Of a stretch of 20,390 bases of DNA, positions 13,013-20,390 are shown piece after piece. The notes below the pieces were generated by a model. It did not search any database. It saw only the letters and a program-made list of their open reading frames with translations, and was not told the DNA's origin. Source of the stretch: an uncultured Holophagaceae bacterium (GTDB lineage Bacteria > Acidobacteriota > Holophagae > Holophagales > Holophagaceae); the NCBI GenBank assembly GCA_903927605.1, contig CAIYNT010000208.1, forward strand, positions 1 to 20,390, in the 5' to 3' direction. The translations under genes were made by a program, and so were the position numbers. Every line of letters begins with the position of its first letter. Position 1 is the stretch's first letter.

Positions 13013-14704
13013 GTGGACGAGAAAGCGATCGCAGCTGAAAACAGGTTAAGAAGTGGACCATCGGCTCTCGGTAGCCCCGAATGGGGTGGGGATGCAGGCA
13101 TACGGTCTAATCCTGCCCGGGTGTTGCTATGCGTCCTACCCTACATGGTGTCCCAGCCAGAGGTGCCTGATCCTGGTAAATCAGTTCGCTCATTTCTAGC
13201 CTTCCCATATGGAGTGCTTAGCATGGCTTCGTATTTGATGTCTCGCGCAATGCCAACACCCATGGTTCGCATTCTCGACTTCAACTTGTTTGCGACCCCC
13301 GAAGAAAGAATCGAAGTACTTCGGCGACTGTTGGCTGAATTACAGCCAACCTTGGTCGGCTTTTCTATGAGTTACGACATCTCCTATCCGCATGTCGCTT
13401 CTCTCTCCGGTGTGGTCAAGCAATTCGACCCCACCATCCTCACCCTGATGGGCGGGCCTGCGGTGACGACAGCCTGGGGCGAGATTCTGGAGAATCAGCC
13501 CAACCTGGATGCGCTCTGCTATTCAGAAGGAGAAAAAGCGCTGCTTGATCTCGTCGAGTCCACTGATTGGCTTACCCAACTTCGCCAACAACCTTGGGTC
13601 ACCCGAGATTCACTGGCTGCTCACCAAGCACCGCAAGCGGTCGTGCCGGAGCACCTGAATGATGTCATCAAACTGGACTATGAACTGGTTGAAAACCACC
13701 GCTACAGCATGAAGGAAGCCTTTTCACCCTTCGTGACCTACCGTAACGATGGCGAAACGCGACAGTTTTTCATCGTGACGTCGCGAGGCTGCCCCTTCAA
13801 ATGCGTGTTCTGCGCCGAACCCTCCTTCCACGGCAAGACCATGAGATATGCAGATGTTGATGTCATCATTGATCATGTGCGCCATCTGGTCGAGCACTAC
13901 CGCATGAACGTGCTGACAATTTACGACGATCAATTGCTGCTTGATCGCAAACGCGCCAAAGAGTTATTCCGGCGCCTGGCTGAATTCAAAATTCGGATTG
14001 AGATGCCTAACGGGATTACCCTGTCCTTCATTGACGATGAATTGGCTGCCTTGATGAAGTCTGCTGGGGTTGATACGGTCTTTCTGGCCATTGAGTCTGG
14101 ATCTGATTACGTCCTTAAGAAAATCATTAACAAGCCCATCCAGCTGGATAAGGCCCAAGGTGTTATTAACTCACTGAAGCGCAATGATATTTTCGTGCAG
14201 TCTTTTTTTATCATAGGCTTTCCAGGAGAACTAGAGGAGCACCGCGAGGCGACCCGCCGCTTCATCTCGGAAGTGGGGATTGACTGGAGTTTTTTCAATT
14301 TCGCAACGCCGCTACGGGGTTCCGAACTGTTCAAGATCAGTTTGGAAAATGGCTGGATCGACGCCAGGTATCTTGGCATCGGCAAGGTCGATATGTCCGA
14401 GTACATCATCCGTGCCCCTGGTCTGGACCCCGAACACATCACGGATCAGATCTATCGAATGAACCTCGAAGCGAATTTTGTCAATAATCAACGCATGAAA
14501 ATTGGCGATTACCAGACAGCTAAGCGATGCTTCGAAGAGGTTCTCGAACGCCACCCCAATCATCCCTTCGCTCTGTACTATCTCTCTATCGCGCAAAGGG
14601 CTCTCGGCGCTGAAGCAGAACACACCCTGAGGCAATATGAGGCGATCATAGCGACCGATGTTCGGTGGCGACACCTCGCGCAGTCCTTTGGCCTACCGAT
14701 CTAA
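13013..14704 (+). CDS. Radical SAM protein with B12-binding-like domain and TPR tail
   Basis: 563 residues. Residues ~36-185 resemble the cobalamin-binding domain of class B radical SAM enzymes (RVLLCVLPYM, LVGFSMSYD, LTLMGGPAVT, CYSEGEKALLDL), though the DxHxxG cobalamin-ligand motif is not seen, as in many family members. The catalytic motif is C260-x3-C264-x2-C267 (TSRGCPFKCVFCAEPSF), followed by YDDQLLLDRKRA, FLAIESGSD and FFIIGFPGE, all typical of this class. The C-terminal ~60 residues (GDYQTAKRCFEEVLERHPNH) form a tetratricopeptide-like repeat. Such enzymes often methylate unactivated carbons. The GTG start has AGGGGAG upstream. Substrate unknown. Confidence 0.86.
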   Translation: MDEKAIAAENRLRSGPSALGSPEWGGDAGIRSNPARVLLCVLPYMVSQPEVPDPGKSVRSFLAFPYGVLSMASYLMSRAMPTPMVRILDFNLFATPEERIEVLRRLLAELQPTLVGFSMSYDISYPHVASLSGVVKQFDPTILTLMGGPAVTTAWGEILENQPNLDALCYSEGEKALLDLVESTDWLTQLRQQPWVTRDSLAAHQAPQAVVPEHLNDVIKLDYELVENHRYSMKEAFSPFVTYRNDGETRQFFIVTSRGCPFKCVFCAEPSFHGKTMRYADVDVIIDHVRHLVEHYRMNVLTIYDDQLLLDRKRAKELFRRLAEFKIRIEMPNGITLSFIDDELAALMKSAGVDTVFLAIESGSDYVLKKIINKPIQLDKAQGVINSLKRNDIFVQSFFIIGFPGELEEHREATRRFISEVGIDWSFFNFATPLRGSELFKISLENGWIDARYLGIGKVDMSEYIIRAPGLDPEHITDQIYRMNLEANFVNNQRMKIGDYQTAKRCFEEVLERHPNHPFALYYLSIAQRALGAEAEHTLRQYEAIIATDVRWRHLAQSFGLPI

Positions 14705-14776
14705 TTCTAGGATCGGATCAAGGGATATTAGCCCTGCTTTTTCTCCCGCCCACTGCAATCCAAAGAGGATGCTGAC

Positions 14777-17700
14777 ATGCCACTTCTGAGCATCATGGTG
14801 CCGACCTATAATCGCCTGGAGATGTTCAGGACCTGCTTCGAGAGCCTCCTGCGTACGTCGGTGGATGCAGAAATCATCGTTCTTGATAACGGCAGTTCGG
14901 ATGGCACCGCCGACTATCTGAGCCAGGTGAAGGATCCTCGGGTACGGGCTTTCCGGCACAAGACCAATCGCGAAGACCCCTATAGCGAGCTTTTCTCGCT
15001 CGCCACTGGGAAGTACATGACCTGGATGGGGGACGACGACTGGGCCCTGCCTGGAGGCTATGAAGCCCTGGTTGGCCTGCTGGAACAGCACCCGGATGTG
15101 GATCTGGCCTACTCGCTTGCCAATAAGGTCGACGGAAAAGGCAATCTGATCGGGACCCTTCAGTGGCCTGGACTCCTGGACCACGCCTACATCGGTGACC
15201 GCAATGAGTTTTCAGATCTGTTTATAGCCTGTTACCTCAGTCCACAAACGGCTGTTTATCGAAGATCTCTCTACGATGAGCTTGGTGGATTCGATACAAA
15301 ACTATTTGCTGCCGCCGACTGGGACATGATGCTGCGTTACGTTGCGGGTCGGAAGACCGCCTTCCTCCCGGTGCCCACAGTTGCCATCCGGTTTCACCAA
15401 CAGAGCGGCTCCGAATCATTGCTGAAATCTGACAGCGGTTTCGCCCGCGGTCGCATCGCCCTTTGGCGCAAGTGGCTCATCGAGCACCCAAATCCAACCG
15501 TATTGGGAGACTTCGGCTGGAGGCGGCTGGCCGACGCTTTTCTTCCGGATTTACGGCATGAATATGGGACAGATCTAGCCAAGATCAACGACTTCATGCA
15601 GCAGCTTTTCGCCCTTAAAGATGAAGTTCGCTGGCGCCAAAACGAGAAAATCCTTGGTTGGCGCAGGCCAGGAGAGCCCTCACTCGAGCCTTGGCCAGCC
15701 CAGGTCCTGGAACCACACGTGGAGGATGGACCGCCCTCCTCCAATGTCGGCGTCAAGTCGCCCTTCACCCCATTGCGCATCCTGTTCGCTTCCGAATACT
15801 TCGTCCCCATGATTGGGGGAGCGGAGATGGCCGCCAATGAACTGCTCCAGGCATTCGCAGCCCGTGGCCACCTTGCCCGGGCTCTTTGCCCCGGCGATGA
15901 CCTTCCCCTGTTCCAAGGTGGGGTGGAGCTCCGTCCCATCAAGACAGCAGAGGACATCACCACCCAGATCCAGGAATTCCATCCAAGCGTCATCCTGACC
16001 CAGGGCCACCTGGCCCCCCTGGCCATCGGTTTGGCCAAGGCCAAGGGAATCCCGGTCTGGTTTTATGTTCACGCCCTTGATCATGTGTGCCCCAGGCCCG
16101 AGGAAATGGTGCGCTGCGACCGAGACTGTGGTCGCTGCCCCCTCTACGCCGCCGCCCGTGGTGATATGGATGCACAGAAGCTGGCCATCCGCTCAGCAGA
16201 CAGGGTCTTCACGCCCTCAGCATTCGCGGCCACGGAGCTGGAACGTTTCACCGGGCGGAAGGGCATCGAGATTCTCCCTCCTCCAACCCAGCTCTTCTGG
16301 ATGGAGGCTGCCGGGGAGAGGCCCTACATCACCTTCAGTACGGCGGCCCCCTTCAAGGGCCTGTTTACATTCCTTGAGATCACTCGGGCCTTTCCCAAGG
16401 AGCAGTTTCTTATCGTTGGGCGTAGGGACCCAACGGACTCTGGCGTGGACCTCACTCATTACCCCAATGTTACCTACTGGGGTGTGGTACCGACTGAGTC
16501 CTTCTTGAAGGTCACCAAGGTGCTGCTGGTGCCGAGTGTGCTGGCCGAAACCTTCGGCCGGGTGGTGCCAGAAGCGCAGGCGGCTGGCAGCATCGTGATT
16601 GCCAGCCGCTACGGTGGACTGGTGGAAAGCGTCGGGGAGGGGGGCCTGCTAGTCTCCCCTCACACCGATGCTAAGGCTTGGATCCAAGCCCTTCATGAGG
16701 TTCTTGCCCGGCCAGACCTGCGCGACACACTGACGGCCAAGGGCCGCTCCCAGGCCAAGAAGGCCGAGGCTTCCAGTGTGGCCCCCGCTTTCGTGCTGAC
16801 GGTGGAGGCCTTCATGCGGACCCAGGTTTCGCCAAAGCATCCGGTGATCTGGGAAGGCGCCCAATTCGTGTACCACAGCCTAGCTCATGTGAATCGACAG
16901 TTGTGCATGGCCCTGATCGGGTCCGGGCAGGTGGAGCTGAGCCTACGTCCCTACGGGCGAAATCAGTTTGATGTTCAACGGGAGCCGAATTTCGCGGCAC
17001 TCGCAGACCGCATGCAGAAGCCGCTGTCGGTTTCGGCCCAGGTCCATGTCCGTCACCACTGGCCCCCCAATTTCAATCCACCACCCGAGGGTGCCTGGGT
17101 GATGATCCAGCCCTGGGAGTACGGCGGTATCCCCCGGGAGTGGATCAAACCCATGTGCGAACTCGTCGACGAGATCTGGGTGCCGTCCTCCTGGGTTCGG
17201 GATTGCTATGTCTCCAGCGGCATTCCAGCCGAGAAGGTCCAGGTCATCCCCAACGGAGTAGACATCAATAAGTTCAACCCAGAGGGGCCCAAATACCCTT
17301 TGAACACAAAGAAGGCATTCAAATTCCTCTACCTGGGCGGAACGATTCACCGCAAGGGCATCGATATCTTACTTCGGGCCTACCTGAAGGCCTTCCGATC
17401 CAGTGATGATGTCTGCCTGGTGATCAAGGGCCAGAGTGGTGACACCTATGCGGGTTCAGAACTCCACGATCTCCTCGCGAGCATCATCAAGGAAGACCCG
17501 AAAGCACCCGCAATCGAATACCTAACCTCGGCCATGAGTGAAGAGGAACTGACCTCTCTTTACAGATCCTGCGATGCCTTGGCGATGCCTTATCGCGGTG
17601 AGGGCTTTGGCCTTCCCATGGCAGAGGCCATAGCCAGTGGACTGCCGGTCATCGCCACCGGTTGTGGCGCTGCCATGGATTTCCTAACCGAAGACTGGGC

Positions 17701-18349
17701 TTATTTCATTCCGTCCACGCCACAGAAAATTGAATCCGTCCCTGTTGGCCCCTTTAAGCCGAGTGAAGCAGGGTTTTGGCTCGAGGAGCCCGATGAACCC
17801 GCCTTGACCGAGTTGCTTCGCAAGGTTTTCATGGCCCCCAAAGAAGCCGCCCGCAAGGGACTTAATGGTCGAGCGTATGCGGTCGAACACCTCTCCTGGA
17901 GCATTGCGGCTGAACGCGCACTGGAAAGGATCGAGATCCTCTCGAATCGAACGCCTTTTCGCTTCCAGGAGCACCCCGCGAAGCCCCATCGGGAGGCATT
18001 CCTGCTCAAGCCGAATTGGGCCGATTACTCCTGGGTTGAGGTTCTAATCGCCTACGCCAAGGGATTCCGCCCGGGGGAACCCGTTGCCTTGGTGGTGTTC
18101 ATAGATGCCAACGTGATCGATCCAGCCGAAGCGCAGGAATCCATCCTTTCCGTGCTTGCCGAATTGGGTGACAAAGAATTCGCGGATATCGTGCTCATTG
18201 ACAATCCAACCGAAGTGATTGGAGCCCTACAGAGTTATGACAGTACTCATTGGATTTCCAACGAGTGGGTTGAGGATGCGACCATCCTGGGGGCACAGGC
18301 CAAACGCTTATTCGAGTCCCGAAGAAACCTGGCCCTGAATACCCAATAA
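14777..18349 (+). CDS. Triple-domain glycosyltransferase (GT2-GT4-GT4)
   Basis: 1190 residues. Residues 1-~250 form a GT2 domain (LLSIMVPTYNRLEMF, EIIVLDNGSSDGT, catalytic WMGDDDW at 84-89). Residues ~333-675 are a GT4 domain (ILFASEYFVPMIGGAEMAAN, AETFGRVVPEAQAAG with the E-x7-E pair). Residues ~690-1055 are a second GT4 domain (IWVPSSWVRDCYVSSG, VQVIPNGVDINKFNP, YLGGTIHRKGIDILLRAY, GEGFGLPMAEAIASGLPVIA). About 100 residues of a further C-terminal domain follow (ALVVFIDANVI). It probably adds several sugars in sequence from the cytoplasm. Very large multi-domain glycosyltransferases are also the flagellin-modifying enzymes (Fgt type) of pseudomonads, which fits the flagellin neighbourhood. 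ATG preceded by AGAGGATG; 72 bases after the radical SAM gene. Confidence 0.92.
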   Translation: MPLLSIMVPTYNRLEMFRTCFESLLRTSVDAEIIVLDNGSSDGTADYLSQVKDPRVRAFRHKTNREDPYSELFSLATGKYMTWMGDDDWALPGGYEALVGLLEQHPDVDLAYSLANKVDGKGNLIGTLQWPGLLDHAYIGDRNEFSDLFIACYLSPQTAVYRRSLYDELGGFDTKLFAAADWDMMLRYVAGRKTAFLPVPTVAIRFHQQSGSESLLKSDSGFARGRIALWRKWLIEHPNPTVLGDFGWRRLADAFLPDLRHEYGTDLAKINDFMQQLFALKDEVRWRQNEKILGWRRPGEPSLEPWPAQVLEPHVEDGPPSSNVGVKSPFTPLRILFASEYFVPMIGGAEMAANELLQAFAARGHLARALCPGDDLPLFQGGVELRPIKTAEDITTQIQEFHPSVILTQGHLAPLAIGLAKAKGIPVWFYVHALDHVCPRPEEMVRCDRDCGRCPLYAAARGDMDAQKLAIRSADRVFTPSAFAATELERFTGRKGIEILPPPTQLFWMEAAGERPYITFSTAAPFKGLFTFLEITRAFPKEQFLIVGRRDPTDSGVDLTHYPNVTYWGVVPTESFLKVTKVLLVPSVLAETFGRVVPEAQAAGSIVIASRYGGLVESVGEGGLLVSPHTDAKAWIQALHEVLARPDLRDTLTAKGRSQAKKAEASSVAPAFVLTVEAFMRTQVSPKHPVIWEGAQFVYHSLAHVNRQLCMALIGSGQVELSLRPYGRNQFDVQREPNFAALADRMQKPLSVSAQVHVRHHWPPNFNPPPEGAWVMIQPWEYGGIPREWIKPMCELVDEIWVPSSWVRDCYVSSGIPAEKVQVIPNGVDINKFNPEGPKYPLNTKKAFKFLYLGGTIHRKGIDILLRAYLKAFRSSDDVCLVIKGQSGDTYAGSELHDLLASIIKEDPKAPAIEYLTSAMSEEELTSLYRSCDALAMPYRGEGFGLPMAEAIASGLPVIATGCGAAMDFLTEDWAYFIPSTPQKIESVPVGPFKPSEAGFWLEEPDEPALTELLRKVFMAPKEAARKGLNGRAYAVEHLSWSIAAERALERIEILSNRTPFRFQEHPAKPHREAFLLKPNWADYSWVEVLIAYAKGFRPGEPVALVVFIDANVIDPAEAQESILSVLAELGDKEFADIVLIDNPTEVIGALQSYDSTHWISNEWVEDATILGAQAKRLFESRRNLALNTQ

Positions 18350-18385
18350 CCCCCCGACATCATTGAATAAATTGAAAATTCCTCC

Positions 18386-19144
18386 TCAACGTAGAGATTG
18401 GAACTTGGGTTCAGCATGCTTGATCTTGCTAGGCAGACCCTCAACCCGCTTGGCATGCATCCCGTCCGCAGGATCGATGGCGCAATTCACGGTCGGAATT
18501 CCGGTTTCTCCGAAATCGGGCACGCGGAGCAATTCTTTGAAGATCAATCGATCCTCCCCGTCGCCGGACGGGAAGGGGGAGATGGACCACAAATGCAGTA
18601 TATGGGAAAGCTTCAGCTTGTTGATCAGTAGTGCTGAAGGGCGGACAAAACCCCCGAACCCCTCCTTAAAAATGCCCCTGCCGGGCCCAACACTTTCCTG
18701 CGTGTCCACGCCGAGAATGGTGTCGGTGTTGGGATCTGCATAGTTGGAAAGGGTGAACGCCCAGGCGTGCCCCTGAATTGCCTGGTAGAGAAGGCGGAGA
18801 TGTTGGGGCTCGTACCAGTCATCGTCGTCCAGGTATGTCACCAACTCGGACATAGACAGGAAACTCAGGGCCGTACGGAGTGATCCGCCGTACCAGGAAC
18901 TGTGCACACCCCCATGGCGCGCCGAGGTGGAATAGCCAAGGCTGATGCCTGTTAGCGTGATATTCGCCGGACACTCAGCCATCAGTTCGCCCATGATTTC
19001 GTTGAAGTCTCCAAACATTTCAACATCCGCCCCAACCAGAAGGTGAATGGTCCCCTCAAAGTCCTGACCGAAAACGGATCGAACGGCCCGGTACAGGGAT
19101 TTCCTGCAAATGGTCACCAGAACCACAGAAACGTCGGTCTTCAT
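18386..19144 (-). CDS. GT2 family glycosyltransferase
   Basis: 252 residues. N-terminal DVSVVLVTICRKSLYRAVRS and the divalent metal/nucleotide motif LVTYLDDDDWYEPQHLRLLY (four Asp at 106-109) place it in the inverting GT-A GT2 family. The loop before it (GYSTSARHGG) and GDGEDRLIFKELL later are typical of the acceptor side. It is transcribed against the cluster and its stop lies 36 bases from that of the large glycosyltransferase, with no clear shared terminator. The ATG at 19144 has GAGGT five bases upstream. It probably adds a sugar to the same glycan; donor and acceptor unknown. Confidence 0.87.
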   Translation of the reverse strand: MKTDVSVVLVTICRKSLYRAVRSVFGQDFEGTIHLLVGADVEMFGDFNEIMGELMAECPANITLTGISLGYSTSARHGGVHSSWYGGSLRTALSFLSMSELVTYLDDDDWYEPQHLRLLYQAIQGHAWAFTLSNYADPNTDTILGVDTQESVGPGRGIFKEGFGGFVRPSALLINKLKLSHILHLWSISPFPSGDGEDRLIFKELLRVPDFGETGIPTVNCAIDPADGMHAKRVEGLPSKIKHAEPKFQSLR

Positions 19145-19210
19145 TTACACCTCGGCAAACAGGTATCCTAATTCACGAATGGTGCCAGAAACCTGTTTCG
19201 CTTGCGGACT

Positions 19211-20390
19211 TCAGTCCTTCTCCCGCCCAAACATCCCCCGCAACTTGCCCATGAGGCTGCTCTGGGGATCCCGGGTCGGGCCTCCGACGGCACCTTCGGG
19301 GGCGGACCAGCCGGCGGGCACTGCCACGGAGGGATCCAATTCCAGGGCGCGGCGGAAGCAGCCCTGGGCGTTGGCCTGGAAGCCCTTGCGGTGGTAGAGC
19401 TCGCCCATGAGGGCCCAGGGCTCGGCGGCTCGTGAGTTCAGGCGTGAGGCCACCTGCAGGGCCTCGATGGCCCGGGTGGACCAGGCCGGATTGGTCAGGC
19501 GCAGGCGGCCCAGCAGCAGCCAGGGTTCGTAGGCTCCGGGGGAGTCACCATCCAGCTTGATAGCCTGCTCCAGCGCTCGGATGGCCTCGCTGGTGCGGTC
19601 CTGCATCATGTAGGACTTGGCCTTCACGACCAGGCGGCGAGCCCGCTCCGTGGGTGAGGGCAGGTCCTCCTCGTCAGCCAGCGGCGGCAGCGTGGTCGGA
19701 GTGGGTGCGCTCATGGGAATCGGCGCAGCCATCAACTGGGGAGGCGGCGTGTCCAAGGTGAGGGGCATCTGCCCGGACAGGTCCAGCTCCAGCGCATCGG
19801 GATGGAAGGGGCTGGGGGGAGTCGGCATCAGGTCTTCCTGCGCCAAGAGAATCGGCTCAGGTTCGGGTTCCGGCTCGGGCTCCACCGGCGGCGGCTCTTC
19901 CTTGGGTAGCAGGGGTAGGGTGCCCCCCACCAGGCTGAGACCACCCAGGGCCCAGAGGGTGGCCACCAGCTTGGCCGCATCTTCTGTGGGCAGGCCCGTC
20001 AGGGACCCGATGGTATCGCAGCCCAGTTGCTCGGTGCTCAGCAGGGAAAGGGCGTAGGCCAGGGTGGGCGTCAGGGGCAGGTCGCTGAGGGCCTCCAGCA
20101 GATTGGGTTGGGCTCGCCAGCGCCAGTCCGGCTCGCTGTGAAACATGGCCACCAGCTCCCGGTCGACCTTGGCCTGCTGGAAGGTGTCCCAGACCAGTCT
20201 CCGGTGGTCCAAACGGAACTGGAGGTCGCCGCTGAGGTTGCCTCCCAGAGCCTCGGGGATCCAGGTCATGCGGAGAATGGGGTGCTCCATGGCGTGCAGC
20301 AACACCGAGCCCAGCAATTCGTGGAGGCGTCTGTCGCACTCCTCCTGGCTCATGAGGCCCCACTGCACCACGCGGTCGCCCACTCGGGCA
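19211..20390 (-). CDS. DUF4388-like / TPR protein, N-terminus beyond window
   Basis: At least 393 residues. The frame is open to the last base (ARVGDRVVQWGLMSQEE...), and this segment resembles the end of DUF4388 (PATAN-like) domains, where LGERLVRWGLI-type motifs occur, so the true start lies upstream. A winged-helix-like middle (DTIGSLTGLPTEDAAKLVAT) is followed by a Pro/Glu linker with an (EP)n run (PEPEPEPEP) and long Pro-rich stretch. The C-terminus has two or three TPRs (AIRALEQAIKLDGDSPGAY, GFQANAQGCFRRALELDP). Such proteins are common in Acidobacteriota and deltaproteobacteria and are usually regulatory or motility/signalling linked. Nothing ties it to the glycan. Confidence 0.75.
   Translation of the reverse strand, partial: ARVGDRVVQWGLMSQEECDRRLHELLGSVLLHAMEHPILRMTWIPEALGGNLSGDLQFRLDHRRLVWDTFQQAKVDRELVAMFHSEPDWRWRAQPNLLEALSDLPLTPTLAYALSLLSTEQLGCDTIGSLTGLPTEDAAKLVATLWALGGLSLVGGTLPLLPKEEPPPVEPEPEPEPEPILLAQEDLMPTPPSPFHPDALELDLSGQMPLTLDTPPPQLMAAPIPMSAPTPTTLPPLADEEDLPSPTERARRLVVKAKSYMMQDRTSEAIRALEQAIKLDGDSPGAYEPWLLLGRLRLTNPAWSTRAIEALQVASRLNSRAAEPWALMGELYHRKGFQANAQGCFRRALELDPSVAVPAGWSAPEGAVGGPTRDPQSSLMGKLRGMFGREKD

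Noticed and set aside
18350..18385. Bidirectional terminator between the convergent glycosyltransferases
   Set aside because: The 36 bases contain no stem of useful length and no T-tract.
19160..19195. Sigma-54-like site upstream of the minus-strand GT2 gene (TGGCACCATTCGTGAA)
   Set aside because: The -24 half fits but the -12 half reads GTGAA rather than TTGCW and lacks the required GC, so it is not a convincing RpoN promoter.
1..20390. CRISPR arrays, tRNA or rRNA genes, attachment sites
   Set aside because: No regularly spaced repeats, tRNA-like cloverleaf or rRNA sequence noticed on either strand; the only tandem repeat is the 3x8-bp unit at the IS end.

Overview
The window is GC-rich bacterial DNA from a flagellated, probably Gram-negative, organism. 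It holds flagellin genes with a flaG gene, sigma-28 and sigma-54 promoter signatures, LPS-type sugar-nucleotide genes and a TPR protein with the look of a DUF4388 family member. Holophagae-like Acidobacteriota or a deltaproteobacterial-type lineage would both fit. No rRNA or other marker is present, so this is an inference.

Region 1 (1-1905, all minus strand) is a flagellin locus. It reads, in transcription order: a complete 200-residue flagellin, an 11-bp perfect hairpin, flaG, a possible 60-residue ORF, then a second flagellin cut by the window edge. The second flagellin has an excellent sigma-28 promoter (417-443) and a perfect 8-bp hairpin in its leader. The two flagellin genes are about 93% identical over the 342 bases that can be compared.

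Region 2 (1916-3413) is an ISL3-like insertion sequence with imperfect 24-bp terminal inverted repeats. Its left end sits 11 bases from the start codon of the complete flagellin and replaces that gene's promoter and Shine-Dalgarno sequence. Its right end cuts off the reading frame of a gene resembling fliB (flagellin lysine N-methylase), leaving only the N-terminal part (about 3414-3694). A 3x8-bp repeat at the IS edge appears to shift the transposase out of its expected stop, so its frame runs on into the flagellin.

Region 3 (3885-14704 and on to 18349, plus strand) is a compact glycan gene cluster. A textbook sigma-54 promoter core (3885-3900) precedes it. The first five genes (rfbF, rfbG, a C-methyltransferase, an RmlC-like epimerase and an NAD-dependent reductase) are joined by 3-bp gaps or 4-bp stop/start overlaps and would make a CDP-linked, 3-C-methylated 6-deoxyhexose; no rfbH is present. 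There follow a SPASM radical SAM enzyme, a GT4 glycosyltransferase, an FkbM methyltransferase, a CmcI-like methyltransferase, a radical SAM protein with a B12-binding-like domain and TPR tail, and a 1190-residue protein with three glycosyltransferase modules (GT2-GT4-GT4).

Region 4 (18386-20390, minus strand) has a GT2 glycosyltransferase convergent with the large one, then a DUF4388/TPR protein cut by the window edge.

Taken together, the flagellins, the fliB remnant, the flagellar-type promoters and the large multi-domain glycosyltransferase beside sugar genes suggest a flagellin glycosylation island that builds a heavily methylated glycan. An O-antigen role remains possible. The IS has apparently disabled one flagellin promoter and the methylase.
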